Positions 35,007 to 46,420 of a stretch of DNA of 59,270 nucleotides are shown here, piece by piece (the first letter of the stretch is position 1; every line of letters starts with the position of its first letter). The position numbers and the translations under genes are program-made. Source of the stretch: an uncultured Oscillospiraceae bacterium (GTDB taxonomy: Bacteria; Bacillota; Clostridia; Oscillospirales; Oscillospiraceae). Below the pieces are notes generated by a model. It searched no databases and was not told where the DNA came from. It saw only the letters and a program-made list of their open reading frames with translations. The stretch covers positions 1 to 59,270 of the forward strand of contig CANQSJ010000014.1 of assembly GCA_947626495.1 (NCBI GenBank). Reading direction: 5' to 3'.

Positions 35007-35897
35007 ATGGATGAAGCAAAAAAGAAAGTGGCTGTTATCGGCGGGCTGAATGTGGATATTGGGGCGCTGGCGGAGGGAACGCTGGCCCGGGGCGACTCCG
35101 TCGCGGGAAAGGTCCGCTTCTCCCTGGGGGGCGTGGGTTGGAACATCGCCCGCAACTGTGCCCTGCTGGGGGCGGAGACGTCGTTTTATTCCCTGCTGGG
35201 CCGGGATGAGCACGCCGGGGCCATCCGCTCCGAGAGCGAGCGCTACTGCGTGGACATCGCCGGCTGCCGCTGGGAGGACACCACCAACAACCGCTATGTC
35301 TATGTCTGCGACGAGAACGGGGACGTGGCGGCGGCGGTGAACGACATGCGCCTGTGCCGGCGGATCGACCGCGCCTTTGCCGAGACCTGCCTGCCGGCGC
35401 TGGAAAAGTGCGACGCAGTGGTGATGGAGGCCAATCTCCCGGCGGAGACGATCTCCTTCCTGGCCGAGCGGCTCACCGTGCCCCTGGTGGCGGACGGGGT
35501 CTCCGTGGGCAAGTGCGGCAGACTGAAGGGCACGCTGAACCGGCTGCAGATCCTCAAGGCCAACATCCAGGAGGCCCGGACCCTCACCGGACAGGACAGC
35601 CCGGAGGACTGCATCCGGGCGCTGCTGGCCGCCGGCGTGAAGCGGGTGGTGGTCTCCATCGGCCCCGGCGGGGTGATCTGCGGGGAGGGGGATCGGATCT
35701 TCCCCCAGCCGTCGGTGCACACGGACGTGGTGGACGCCACCGGCGCCGGAGACAGCATGACCGCCGCGCTGACCGTGGGGCTGACCGTGGGACTGAGCTT
35801 TGCCGACTGCACCGCCCTGGGCGTCACCGCCGCGGGCATCACCGTGGGCCACGCCGGGAGCGTGACCTCGGCGCTGAGCGTGCTCCGGCCCTGCTGA
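35007..35897 (+). CDS. PfkB-family sugar kinase (pseudouridine kinase-like)
   Basis: Protein of 296 residues from ATG 35007; an in-frame ATG at 34986 is a possible longer start, and neither has a strong ribosome site. The ribokinase fold is clear: VAVIGGLNVDIGALA, SLGGVGWNIARN, and the C-terminal signature VVDATGAGDSMTAALTVGL with the catalytic Asp. Gly-rich GGVGWN and overall length match PsuK/YeiC-type kinases, which phosphorylate pseudouridine. No pseudouridine phosphate glycosidase gene (psuG) is adjacent, so ribokinase- or other sugar activity cannot be excluded. A strong terminator follows at 35913-35952. Confidence 0.85.
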   Translation: MDEAKKKVAVIGGLNVDIGALAEGTLARGDSVAGKVRFSLGGVGWNIARNCALLGAETSFYSLLGRDEHAGAIRSESERYCVDIAGCRWEDTTNNRYVYVCDENGDVAAAVNDMRLCRRIDRAFAETCLPALEKCDAVVMEANLPAETISFLAERLTVPLVADGVSVGKCGRLKGTLNRLQILKANIQEARTLTGQDSPEDCIRALLAAGVKRVVVSIGPGGVICGEGDRIFPQPSVHTDVVDATGAGDSMTAALTVGLTVGLSFADCTALGVTAAGITVGHAGSVTSALSVLRPC

Positions 35898-35912
35898 GTG
35901 GACAAAAGACGA

Positions 35913-35952
35913 TGAAAAGAGGACTGCGGACGCAGTCCTCTTTTCGTTTTTA
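35913..35952 (+). terminator. Terminator of the PfkB kinase gene
   Basis: Stem GAAAAGAGGACTGCG/CGCAGTCCTCTTTTC with a short loop and GTTTTTAT. Confidence 0.88.
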
Positions 35953-36000
35953 TAAAAGCCACACCCCTGCGCGCTTCGAACTTGGAAAGGAGTTTCCTGT

Positions 36001-36096
36001 ATGAGAAAGCATCAAGAGGAGAAAGGGGAGTTACACAAAGGAGGCCCATTACAGGGGCGTGGCCGGCGGCTGTTTCAGAGGAACAGGAAGCGATAA
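36001..36096 (+). CDS. Possible 31-residue basic small protein
   Basis: A short frame ATG 36001 to TAA 36094-36096 encodes 31 residues, rich in Lys, Arg, Gln and Glu, ending RRLFQRNRKR. AAAGGAG (35986-35992) lies nine bases upstream. It stands between the kinase terminator and the converging NrnA gene, in a stretch otherwise without genes. No family is recognised and the frame is short enough to be chance, so this is a tentative call. No promoter was identified. Confidence 0.3.
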   Translation: MRKHQEEKGELHKGGPLQGRGRRLFQRNRKR

Positions 36097-36263
36097 TTCT
36101 TCCAATTCCTGTAATTCATATCTAAACACATTTTTGGGGATTCGTCAAGTGTTTTTGGATAAGTTTTGAGAAAAATCCTTGCCGCCGCGGCCGGTTTTTG
36201 GAGGATATATAAAAAAGTGGAAAGGTGTCCGCGAACGGCGGACAATTTCCTGCAAAAAGGGCG

Positions 36264-37214
36264 TCACATTCCGACTTCTTCCAGGGCGCGCAGGACGGTT
36301 TTTTCCGCCGCCTCCGGCGCCAGATCCGTCACCGCCCCGGCGGCGTCGGGATGGCCGCCCCCGCCCAGGGGGAGGAGGATCTGCCCGGCGTGGAACGACC
36401 CGTCGGAGCGCAGGGATACCTTCCATTCGCCCCCGGGAAGCTGCCGCAGCAGCAGCCCCGCCCGCGTCCCCTCCGGGACCATGGTCAGGGTGGACAGCTT
36501 GTCCATGTCGTCCTCCCCGGCGCCGGTCTCCAGCACGGTCCGCAGGGGAAGGACCATGACGCACACCCCCGGCCGGGGGAAGCGCATGGCGCCGAACAGG
36601 GCGCTCTCCAGCTGCAGCCGGGCGGCGGAGCGGGTCTCAAACAGCCGCCGGGTCAGCTCCGCCGCGTCGAAGCCCGTCTCCCGCAGGGAGGCGGCGATCC
36701 GCAGCGTCCGGGCGGTGGTGCCCGGGGTGCGGAAGCAGTTGGTGTCGGTGGCCACGGCGGCGTACAGCGCCCCGGCCATGTCCGCCGTGACGGCCACGCC
36801 CAGCTCGCCCAGCAGCAGGTATACCAGCTCCCCCGTGGCGGCGCTGTCCGGCTCCAGATAGGTGTGGCGGGCGTAGCCGCTGTTGGTGCCGTGGTGATCC
36901 ACGGCCAGGTCGGTCCGCTCCGCCAGGGCCTCCAGACCCGGCGGGAACTGGCCGGGGCCCGGGGTGTCCACCGCGGCGACGAAGCCGGGGACGAATCCCG
37001 CCGGGGCAAAGTAGGGGGTCATATAGGGCGCGTACCGGGCCATGGAGGGCGGGTTGGGGGCCAGATAGGCGCGCTTGCCCAGCGCCCGCAGTCCCAGACA
37101 CAGGGCGCAGCCGCTGCCGGCGGCGTCCCCGTCCGGGCGGACGTGGGTGACGATCAGGATGTCATCGGCCTGCCGCAGCAGCGCCGCGGCCCGGCGGACA
37201 GAGATGCGCTCCAT
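36264..37214 (-). CDS. nrnA: Bifunctional oligoribonuclease/PAP phosphatase
   Basis: Protein of 316 residues of the DHH/DHHA1 family. The metal motifs are visible: TIL/ILIVTHVRPDGDAAGSG, the AVDTPG segment, and VDHHGTN (DHH). The C-terminal DHHA1 domain has GGGHPDAAG (GGGHxxAAG). NrnA degrades 2-5 nucleotide RNAs and removes phosphate from pAp, the product of sulphate assimilation and acyl-carrier protein reactions. It lies ten bases after an ABC exporter gene and is probably co-transcribed with it. A weak hairpin (36227-36243) with an adjacent T run on the leftward strand follows. Confidence 0.95.
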   Translation of the reverse strand: MERISVRRAAALLRQADDILIVTHVRPDGDAAGSGCALCLGLRALGKRAYLAPNPPSMARYAPYMTPYFAPAGFVPGFVAAVDTPGPGQFPPGLEALAERTDLAVDHHGTNSGYARHTYLEPDSAATGELVYLLLGELGVAVTADMAGALYAAVATDTNCFRTPGTTARTLRIAASLRETGFDAAELTRRLFETRSAARLQLESALFGAMRFPRPGVCVMVLPLRTVLETGAGEDDMDKLSTLTMVPEGTRAGLLLRQLPGGEWKVSLRSDGSFHAGQILLPLGGGGHPDAAGAVTDLAPEAAEKTVLRALEEVGM

Positions 37215-37223
37215 GGCTCCGCC

Positions 37224-38972
37224 TCACTCCATGCTCAGATTCTGGGCCTCCCACAGCCGGGCGAAGGCGCCGCCTTTGGCGATGAGCTCCTCCCGGGTAC
37301 CCAGTTCCACGATGTGCTCGTCCTCCACCACGGCGATCATATCCGCGCCCCGGACGGTGCTGAGCCGGTGGGCGATGATGATGCTGGTGCGGCCCTGGGC
37401 CAGTTGGTCCAGGGAGGCCTGGATCCGCTGCTCGGTGACGCTGTCCAGGGCGCTGGTGGCCTCGTCCAGGATGAGCACCGGCGGATTTTTCAGAAATACC
37501 CGGGCGATGGACAGCCTCTGCTTCTGCCCGCCGGAGAGCATCACGCCCCGCTCGCCCACGAAGGTGTCGTACCCGTCGGGCATGGCCATGATCTCCTCGT
37601 GGATCTCCGCCCGGACCGCCGCGGCCACGATCTCCGCGTCGGTGGCGTCCGGCCGGCCGTAGCGGATGTTCTCCCGGATGGTGTCGGCGAAGACGAACAC
37701 GTCCTGCTGGATGATGCCGATGGCCCGGCGCAGGCTCCCCTGGGTCACGTCCCGCACGTCCCGGCCGTCGATGGTGACGGAGCCGCCGGTGACGTCGTAG
37801 AACCGGGGGAGAAGTTGACATAATGTTGTCTTGCCGCCGCCGGAGGGGCCCACCACCGCCAGGCACTTGCCGTGGGGCAGGGTGAAGCTGACGTGCTCCA
37901 GAACCGGCACGCCGTCGGCGTAGGAGAAGGACACGTCTTTATATTCCACGTCGCCCGTCACATCCTTCAATTCCACGGCATCCGGCTTATCCTGGATCTC
38001 CGCGCCGGTGTTCATCACCTCCCGGAAACGGGAGAAGCCGGTCATGCCGTCGGTGAAGGTCTCGATGAAATCCGCCAGCTGGGTGATGGGCCGCACGAAG
38101 GTGGACACGTACAGAGAGAAGGTGATAAGGTCGACATAATCCATCTTGTTCCGCATGATGAAAAACCCGCCTGCGGCGATGGTGAGCACCTGCATCAGGC
38201 TCATGGTGGAGTCGATGCCGGAGTGGTAGATGCCCATGACCTTGTACCAGTTTTTCTTGGCGTTTTTGAACCGGTCGTTGGCGGAGCGGAACTTGTCGGC
38301 CTCGGCGTCCTCGTTGGCGAAGGCCTTGGCGGTGCGGATGCCGGAGATGCCCGACTCGATGGAGGCGTTGATCTCCGCCATGTTCTGCTTGACCTCGGCG
38401 CTGGCCTGGTTCATCCGGCCGTTCCAGTGGATGGTGAAGGCGACGAACAGCGGCACCACCGCCAGGATGATGCAGGCCAGGGGCCAGCAGATGGTGCACA
38501 AAATGGCGAAGGCGCCCAGGATGGTCACCAGGCTGGTCATCAGATTCTCCGGTCCGTGGTGGCTCAGCTCCGTGATGGAGAACAGGTCGTTGGTGATCCG
38601 GCTCATGATCACGCCGGTGCGGTTGTGGTCAAAGTAGGAGAAGGACAGGGTCTGGATGTGGGAGAGGATGTCGGTGCGCATGTCCGCCTCGATCCGCACG
38701 CCCATCAGGTGGCCCAGATAGGTGATGACGTATTTGCACAGCGCCTTGACGATATAGGCCGCCGCCAGGATGGCCATGACGGCGAAAAACAGCCCGAACA
38801 GCCGGTCCGGCAGCAGGGTGTTGAGGGTATAGCGGGTGGCGTAGGGGAAGAGCAGGTCCGCCACGCAGGCGACCAGGGCGCAGAACATGTCCAGCAGGAA
38901 CAGCCGCAGATGGGGCTTGTAGTAGCTGGCGAACAGCTTGATGGGATGGGAGGAGAAGTCTTTCTCTTTCAT
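37224..38972 (-). CDS. ABC exporter, fused membrane and ATPase domains
   Basis: Protein of 582 residues from ATG 38972 (MKEKDFSSHPIKLFASYYKPH). Residues 15-310 form a six-helix type IV exporter domain with the intracellular loop FDHNRTGVIMSRITNDL. The ATPase domain has Walker A GPSGGGKTT, signature LSGGQKQR, Walker B VLILDEATSALD and H-loop HRLS. Such half-transporters act as homo- or heterodimers on lipids, peptides or drugs. No second half is nearby, so a homodimer is likely. The start is inside the family norm; the open frame upstream to 39350 passes through the dispersed repeat element at 39001-39140 and is rejected. Confidence 0.92.
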   Translation of the reverse strand: MKEKDFSSHPIKLFASYYKPHLRLFLLDMFCALVACVADLLFPYATRYTLNTLLPDRLFGLFFAVMAILAAAYIVKALCKYVITYLGHLMGVRIEADMRTDILSHIQTLSFSYFDHNRTGVIMSRITNDLFSITELSHHGPENLMTSLVTILGAFAILCTICWPLACIILAVVPLFVAFTIHWNGRMNQASAEVKQNMAEINASIESGISGIRTAKAFANEDAEADKFRSANDRFKNAKKNWYKVMGIYHSGIDSTMSLMQVLTIAAGGFFIMRNKMDYVDLITFSLYVSTFVRPITQLADFIETFTDGMTGFSRFREVMNTGAEIQDKPDAVELKDVTGDVEYKDVSFSYADGVPVLEHVSFTLPHGKCLAVVGPSGGGKTTLCQLLPRFYDVTGGSVTIDGRDVRDVTQGSLRRAIGIIQQDVFVFADTIRENIRYGRPDATDAEIVAAAVRAEIHEEIMAMPDGYDTFVGERGVMLSGGQKQRLSIARVFLKNPPVLILDEATSALDSVTEQRIQASLDQLAQGRTSIIIAHRLSTVRGADMIAVVEDEHIVELGTREELIAKGGAFARLWEAQNLSME

Positions 38973-39000
38973 GTATGTACGCTCTTTCTGCAAAATTAAA

Positions 39001-39140
39001 GGCCCCCTTGTGCAAAGGGGGCTGTCGCCGCCGATAGGCGGTGACTGGGGGATTGTTACCAAGCTGGGATATTTTCCAAGACTGGTAACAACCCCTCCGC
39101 CTCGCTCCGCTCGGCACCTCCCCTTACACAGGGGAGGCTT
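39001..39140. repeat. Dispersed inverted-repeat element, copy 1
   Basis: A roughly 140-base element made of two facing arms. The left arm is CCCCCTTGTGCAAAGGGGGC (39003-39022) followed by TGTCGCCGCC and ending GGGGGATTGTTACC. The right arm, read on the other strand, is CCTCCCCTGTGTAAGGGGAGG ending GGGGTTGTTACC. Each arm tip is itself a short hairpin. A second copy with the same arms lies at 47287-47385. It fills the gap between the ClpE-like and ABC exporter genes. No transposase frame is inside, so it looks like a miniature mobile element. Confidence 0.85.
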
Positions 39141-39150
39141 TGCATTGTGT

Positions 39151-41457
<2,307 letters not shown>

Positions 41458-41484
41458 GGGATTCTCCTTGTTCTCCGTCTGTGA

Positions 41485-42231
41485 TCACAGAGATATGTAG
41501 TTGGCCAGCAGGTTTTTGTCCAGGAAGTAGGAGGCCAGGCCCGTGGCCCGCAGGGTCTGCTCCGGCAGGACCAGCCCGGTGAACTGGAACACCCAGACCA
41601 CCACCGAACAGAAAAGCGCCCCCACGAACAGCCCCACGAGCACGCCGCCGATGTCGTTGACGATGCCCACGTAGGGGATCTTGAAGCTCAGGTTGGGCAG
41701 ATTCACGATCACCGTCATGATGGCGAACAGGATGATGAACGCCAGCAGGAAGGCGCCGTACCAGGTGACGGACTGGCAGGTGACGGAGACCACCGAGGAG
41801 GTCACGGAGGCGTTGTTCTCCTGGGAGTACTCCAGGGTCCGGGCCGTCAGGGTCCGGGTCATGTCGTCGTAGATCCCCAGGCCCTTATAGGTGTCGGTGA
41901 TGACCTGCTCCCGCATGTCCGGCTGGGAGATGAGCAGATCCGTGGCGGAATAGGGCGAGTCGAAATCCCCGGTCAGCGGGTCCGCCTCATAGCCGAAGGC
42001 GAGGTAGGTGTTCTCCTCCACCTGGGATTCGATGTAGCCGCTGACGAAGGGCTTCAGCACCGGGATGACCTCGTAGGAATAGGTATCCGAGAGCAGCTGG
42101 GCGCCGTATAGAGATAGTATTATCACCAGCACCTCGATCATTCCCAGGATGATGCCCTTTTTATAGCCCTGCCAGGCGCATATTACCAGGATGGCGACGA
42201 GGACAAGGTTGATGATGGAATTGACAGTCAT
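41485..42231 (-). CDS. CvpA-family membrane protein
   Basis: Protein of 248 residues with four or five membrane helices. The CvpA start (IINLVLVAILVICAWQGYKKGIILG) is recognised, followed by a soluble loop of about 80 residues between the second and third helices (residues 55-125), longer than in E. coli CvpA. The C-terminal part has VGIVNDIGGVLVGLFVGALF. Family members affect colicin V export, envelope integrity and purF-operon functions, but no mechanism is settled. The gene lies 45 bases downstream of the DUF5711 gene and 27 upstream of the ClpE-like one, so the three may be one transcript. Confidence 0.8.
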   Translation of the reverse strand: MTVNSIINLVLVAILVICAWQGYKKGIILGMIEVLVIILSLYGAQLLSDTYSYEVIPVLKPFVSGYIESQVEENTYLAFGYEADPLTGDFDSPYSATDLLISQPDMREQVITDTYKGLGIYDDMTRTLTARTLEYSQENNASVTSSVVSVTCQSVTWYGAFLLAFIILFAIMTVIVNLPNLSFKIPYVGIVNDIGGVLVGLFVGALFCSVVVWVFQFTGLVLPEQTLRATGLASYFLDKNLLANYISL

Positions 42232-42276
42232 AGCACGCTACCTCTGATAGATGTGAAGTGGTTGGCGGACGAACGA

Positions 42277-43920
42277 TCAGAATTTGTATACCTCCGCGTA
42301 GTTGGAGGCGATGAGCAGCGCCTCGCCCCGGGAGCGGAGCATGGCGTATTTAAAGCCGGGCAGGCCGTTGAGCCGGCCCTTCTCCATGAGGGAGCTGTTG
42401 TAAAGGGTGGCGCCGTCGGCGGACAGGATCAGGATCTCCAGATCCGAGGCGGTCAGACAGACGATGCCGCTGTTCATCTCTGCCGTGCCCAGCACGTTGC
42501 CCGTGGGGTCCAGACTGACCAGCGTGGCGGTGGTGCCCGCCCGATAGGGGCTCAGGGCCAGGGCCGCGCAGTTGCCGCCGTCGAAGGAATAGCCCACCAG
42601 ATACTGGCCGGCGAAGGAGTAGGTGTTCTGCCACTGGCCGTCGGAGCCGAAGAAGAACATCTGCTCGCTGGACAGGGTGCACAGCCGGCTGGAGGAGAAC
42701 CAGTGCAGATCCAGAAGGATGGTGTTCTCCACGGAGAAGGCCGCTTCCGCCTGGACGCCGTTCCGGGACAGGTCGAAAAACCGCACCTCGCTGCCGCTGG
42801 CGGTATAGCTGAGCACCGCCAGCTGCCGGCCGTCGGGGGAGACGCAGGCACTGATGACCCAGGCGGAGGAGGAATACCACTCGTATACCACCTCCAGGGA
42901 GGGGTCGTATACGGTCACCAGGGCCCGGTAGCCCCGGTATTCGGTGGTGAGGGCGATGTAGCCGGTGTCGGACACGGTGGCCGACAAAATGGCCCCGGGC
43001 ACGTCCAGCTCCTGGACGGTGCCGTCGAACCAGGCCACCGCCAGGCGGGTGCCCCCCAGATCATAGAACACCGCGAAGCTGTCACAGCCCGCCGCGGCGG
43101 GATTCTCCATCTGCATCAGCATGCTGGTGACGGGGGTGCCGTCCCCGTCCAGCAGCTCCAGACCGGCGGCGTTGGCCACCGCCAGACCGCTGCCTGCCGC
43201 GGCGAAGGCCTGGCCCGAGCCGGCGTCGAAGACGTACTCGTCCGTGGCCACGGCGGCGGTGTCGGCGGACAGGATCATGTTGTCCGGGGAGAAGCTGTCC
43301 CGGTACAGCCAGATGACCAGCGTAGCGGCGAAGAGCACCACCGCGGCCACCAGGGCGATCAGCGCCCCCACCGCGTCCCGCTGGCTGATTCCGCCGTCGT
43401 CCCGGTCCCGCTCCCGGCGGAAGGCCACGGGCTTTTTCCGGGCCGTCTCCCCGTCCGTGGCGTGCCGGCCGCCGGCAGCGGCGCGGTCCGGCGTCTGCTC
43501 CTGGGCGGGCGCCGTCTCCCGGGCCGTCTTTTTCCGGGCGGTCTTCTCACCAGAGGATTTTTCCTTGGGAGCCCTCTCCTTTTTGGCCGTCTCCTTGGGG
43601 GAGGTCTCCTTCGCGGTTTTCTCCCGGGCGGTTTTATCCTTTGCCTTTTTTTCCTTGGGGGCTTTCTCCCCGGAGGCGCTCTCTCCGGCCGCCTTTTTCC
43701 CGGATCTTTTCGCCTTTTTGGGGGCGGGGCCCTCCGGCTCCTCCGGCAGGGCGGCGTACTGCTCCTCCGTGTCCGGGACCTGGAACGGGTCCCGGGAGCG
43801 GGCGGTCTTCCAAAAGCCCTTCAGCCCGCCGCCGGCGGCGGCCGGGTCCGGGGACTCCTCCGGGGCCTGATGGGCTCCCTTGGGGGCGGTATCCGTTTTT
43901 TTCAGATGCTTACTGGCCAT
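42277..43920 (-). CDS. Membrane-anchored beta-propeller-like protein (DUF5711-type)
   Basis: Protein of 547 residues from ATG 43920, after AAGGGGA at seven bases. Residues 1-175 are a low-complexity Lys/Ala/Glu-rich cytoplasmic tail with imperfect repeats of KxAxEK type. One membrane helix (about 185-207, ALIALVAAVVLFAATLVIWLY) follows. The external part (residues 220-547) is built of repeated beta-strand blocks with tryptophan or aspartate turns (DGDGTPV, YDLGGTRLAVAWFDG), like a seven- or eight-bladed propeller. This is the DUF5711 pattern. Function is unknown. The tail's charge bias suggests interaction with RNA, lipids or other proteins. Confidence 0.7.
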   Translation of the reverse strand: MASKHLKKTDTAPKGAHQAPEESPDPAAAGGGLKGFWKTARSRDPFQVPDTEEQYAALPEEPEGPAPKKAKRSGKKAAGESASGEKAPKEKKAKDKTAREKTAKETSPKETAKKERAPKEKSSGEKTARKKTARETAPAQEQTPDRAAAGGRHATDGETARKKPVAFRRERDRDDGGISQRDAVGALIALVAAVVLFAATLVIWLYRDSFSPDNMILSADTAAVATDEYVFDAGSGQAFAAAGSGLAVANAAGLELLDGDGTPVTSMLMQMENPAAAGCDSFAVFYDLGGTRLAVAWFDGTVQELDVPGAILSATVSDTGYIALTTEYRGYRALVTVYDPSLEVVYEWYSSSAWVISACVSPDGRQLAVLSYTASGSEVRFFDLSRNGVQAEAAFSVENTILLDLHWFSSSRLCTLSSEQMFFFGSDGQWQNTYSFAGQYLVGYSFDGGNCAALALSPYRAGTTATLVSLDPTGNVLGTAEMNSGIVCLTASDLEILILSADGATLYNSSLMEKGRLNGLPGFKYAMLRSRGEALLIASNYAEVYKF

Positions 43921-43989
43921 GGACTGTCCCCTTGGAAATAGTCGCTCGAACTGCAACTATATATTGTATCACAATCCGTCAAGCTTTGT

Positions 43990-44760
43990 CTACGGCTGTG
44001 CCATCATGGCGCCCGCCGGGCCGTCGTACCACACCCGGTGCATGTAAAGCCCCTGGGGCGGCATGGTGGGTCCGGTGAGCCGCCGGTCGCCCTTTTCCAG
44101 CAGGGCGGGGATGTCCGCCGGGGCCAGCTTTCCGTCGGAGGCGTACACCAGCGTGCCCACGATGGCCCGGACCATATTGTAGAGAAATCCGTCGGCGCAC
44201 ACGGTGACGGTGATGAGATCTCCCTCCCGCTCCGCCCGGCACCAGCGCACGGTGCGGACGGTGGTCCTTGTCTCGGTGCCCACGCTGCGCACGGCGGCGA
44301 AGTCGTGGGTGCCCACGAAGGCGGCGGCCGCCGCGTCCATGATCTCCGCGTCCAGAGGCGCGGGCCAGAAGCAGGCCCGGCAGTCCAGAAAGGGGTCCCG
44401 GATGCGGCTGTTGTGGATCTTGTAGATATACTCCTTTTGGATGCAGGAGCCGATGGCGTTGAAATCCTCGGTTACGTCCACGGCGGCGGATACGGCGATG
44501 TCCGCGGGAAGGCGGCTGTTCAGCGCCAGGGGGATGCGGTCGACGGGGATGGCGCAGTCGGCCCGGAAGTTGGCGCAGTAGCGCAGGGCGTGGACCCCCG
44601 CGTCGGTGCGGCCGCAGCCGGTGACGTGGACGCGCTCTCCCACGGTCTTTTCCACCGCCCGCTCCAGGGTCTGCTGGACCGTGGGCAGACCCGCCTGGGT
44701 CTGCCAGCCGTGGTAGGCGGTGCCGTCGTAGGCCAGCCGCAGGGCGATGTTCCGCTTCAT
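43990..44760 (-). CDS. truA: tRNA pseudouridine synthase A
   Basis: Protein of 256 residues from ATG 44760, four bases overlapping ecfT. The N-terminal LRLAYDGTAYHGWQTQAGLPTVQQTLE and the active-site CGRTDAGVHALRY, with catalytic Asp, mark TruA. Later blocks NSRLPADIAV and the CRACFWPAP region are typical too, and FLYNMVRAIVGTLV is the C-terminal signature. The enzyme changes uridines 38-40 in the anticodon arm of many tRNAs to pseudouridine. It is the last gene of the ECF transporter operon, the same arrangement as in many Firmicutes. Confidence 0.96.
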   Translation of the reverse strand: MKRNIALRLAYDGTAYHGWQTQAGLPTVQQTLERAVEKTVGERVHVTGCGRTDAGVHALRYCANFRADCAIPVDRIPLALNSRLPADIAVSAAVDVTEDFNAIGSCIQKEYIYKIHNSRIRDPFLDCRACFWPAPLDAEIMDAAAAAFVGTHDFAAVRSVGTETRTTVRTVRWCRAEREGDLITVTVCADGFLYNMVRAIVGTLVYASDGKLAPADIPALLEKGDRRLTGPTMPPQGLYMHRVWYDGPAGAMMAQP

Positions 44761-45563
44761 ATCCCCAGCCTCCGCAAAATGAGCACGCACGCCACGAACG
44801 CCCCGCCCAGGACGAAGGCGGCGATGTCCCGGCCAGCCATGCGCAGCTGCTTCATCCGGGTGCGGCCCTGGCCGCCGTTGTAGCAGCGGCACTCCATGGC
44901 CAGCGCCAGCTCGTCCGCCCGCCGGAACGCGGAGATGAAAAGGGGAATCAGCAGCGGCAGCAGCGCCTTGGCCCGCTCCGGCAGCGTGCCCGTCTCCAGA
45001 TCGGCCCCCCGGGCCTTCTGGGCGGACATGATCCGGTCCGTCTCCTCGATGAGGGTGGGGATGAACCGCAGGGCGATGCACATCATCAGGCTCAGCTCAT
45101 ATACCGGCACATGCAGCTTTTTCAGCGGGCTCATCAGCCGCTCCAGCCCGTCGGTGATGGCCAGGGGAGAGGTGGTGTAGGTGAGCAGGAAGGTGCCCGA
45201 CACCAGAAACATCACCCGCAGCACCATGGCGATGGCCCGGTCCAGACCGGCATAGGTGATCCGCACGAACTTCCAGCGGAAGAGGATGTCCTCTCCCGGG
45301 GTGAAAAAGAGGTTCAGCACCGCCGTGAAGACGATGATGAAGACCAGGGGCTTGAGGCCCTTCAGCAGGGCCCTGGGCCGGATGCGGCTCAGGGCGGTGA
45401 CGGCGCACAGCACGGCGAATACCAGCAGATACCCGCCCCAGGTGTTCACCAGAAACAGGGCCACGATGTAGACCAGCGTCAGCAGCAGCTTCGTCCGGGG
45501 GTCCAGGTTGTGGACGGGGGTGTCGCCGGGGAAGAACTGGCCCAGAGTGATGTCCTTCAGCAT
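44757..45563 (-). CDS. ecfT: ECF transporter transmembrane component EcfT
   Basis: Protein of 268 residues with five or six membrane helices. The coupling motifs are at AQKARGADLETG and LAMECRCYNGGQGRTR, the second being a Cys-bearing form of the usual Ala-Arg-Gly motif. The N-terminal GQFFPGDTPVHNLDPRTKL is a standard start. EcfT joins two ATPases (the EcfA genes just upstream) to exchangeable substrate-binding S components. No S component is in the window, so the module is likely shared by vitamin or metal S proteins encoded elsewhere. It overlaps the ecfA gene before it and truA after it. Confidence 0.94.
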   Translation of the reverse strand: MLKDITLGQFFPGDTPVHNLDPRTKLLLTLVYIVALFLVNTWGGYLLVFAVLCAVTALSRIRPRALLKGLKPLVFIIVFTAVLNLFFTPGEDILFRWKFVRITYAGLDRAIAMVLRVMFLVSGTFLLTYTTSPLAITDGLERLMSPLKKLHVPVYELSLMMCIALRFIPTLIEETDRIMSAQKARGADLETGTLPERAKALLPLLIPLFISAFRRADELALAMECRCYNGGQGRTRMKQLRMAGRDIAAFVLGGAFVACVLILRRLGI

Positions 45564-46420
45564 GGCGCGCCTCCCCTCCGCCCCAGGGCCAGGATGGCGT
45601 CGGTCAGCTGCTCGACGGTGAAGATCCCCGCCGGGAGCGCCACCCCCCGCTGCCGCAGCAGCCGGGCGATGTGGGCCGGACCGGGCAGATCCAGGCCGAT
45701 GGCCGTGAGCTCCCCGTCCCGGGCGAATATCTCCGCGGGGGACCCGTCCATGACGATGCGGCCCTCCGACATCACCACCAGCCGGTCGCAGCGGTTGGCG
45801 ATGGACATATCATGGGTGACCAGCAGGACGGCGGCGCCACGGGCGTCCCGCCAGGCGAACAGCTTTTCCAGCAGATCCTCCCGGCCGGCCGGGTCCAGGC
45901 CCGCCGTGGGCTCGTCCAGCACCAGCAGCTCCGGCTCCATGGCCAGCACCCCGGCGATGGCCGTCCGGCGCTTCTGCCCGCCGGACAGCTCCAGGGGGGA
46001 TTTTTCAAAGAGCTCCTGCCCCAGGCCCACAAAGGCGGCCGCTTCCCGCACCCGGCGGTCCACCTCGTCCTTGTCCAGCTTCAGATTCTTCGGCCCGTAG
46101 GCGATGTCCGCGTACACCGTCTCCTCGAAAAGCTGGTACTCCGGGTACTGGAACACCACCCCCACCCGGAAGCGGGCGGCCCGGATGGAGGCCTTGGAGG
46201 CATAGATGTCCTCCCCGTCCAGCAGCACCGTGCCCGCGGTGGGCTTGAGCAGGGCGTTCAGATGGCTGATGAGGGTGCTCTTGCCGCTGCCCGTGTGGCC
46301 GATAAGGCCCACGGTGGCGCCCCGCTCCAGCGTCAGATTCAGATCCTCCACAGCCGTTTTCTCAAAGGGGGTGCCCCGGCTGTATATATGGGTCAGGCCC
46401 CGCAGTTCGATCAGTGACAT
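45557..46420 (-). CDS. ecfA2: ECF transporter ATPase EcfA (second)
   Basis: Protein of 287 residues. Walker A GHTGSGKSTL, Q-loop FQYPEYQLFE, signature ELSGGQKRR, Walker B LLVLDEPTAGLD and switch TH are intact. The order of genes ecfA1, ecfA2, ecfT, truA is the common Firmicutes one. Paired with EcfA1 and EcfT it powers uptake of vitamins or metals by interchangeable S components. It overlaps the upstream ATPase by ten bases and ecfT by seven. Confidence 0.94.
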   Translation of the reverse strand: MSLIELRGLTHIYSRGTPFEKTAVEDLNLTLERGATVGLIGHTGSGKSTLISHLNALLKPTAGTVLLDGEDIYASKASIRAARFRVGVVFQYPEYQLFEETVYADIAYGPKNLKLDKDEVDRRVREAAAFVGLGQELFEKSPLELSGGQKRRTAIAGVLAMEPELLVLDEPTAGLDPAGREDLLEKLFAWRDARGAAVLLVTHDMSIANRCDRLVVMSEGRIVMDGSPAEIFARDGELTAIGLDLPGPAHIARLLRQRGVALPAGIFTVEQLTDAILALGRRGGAPC

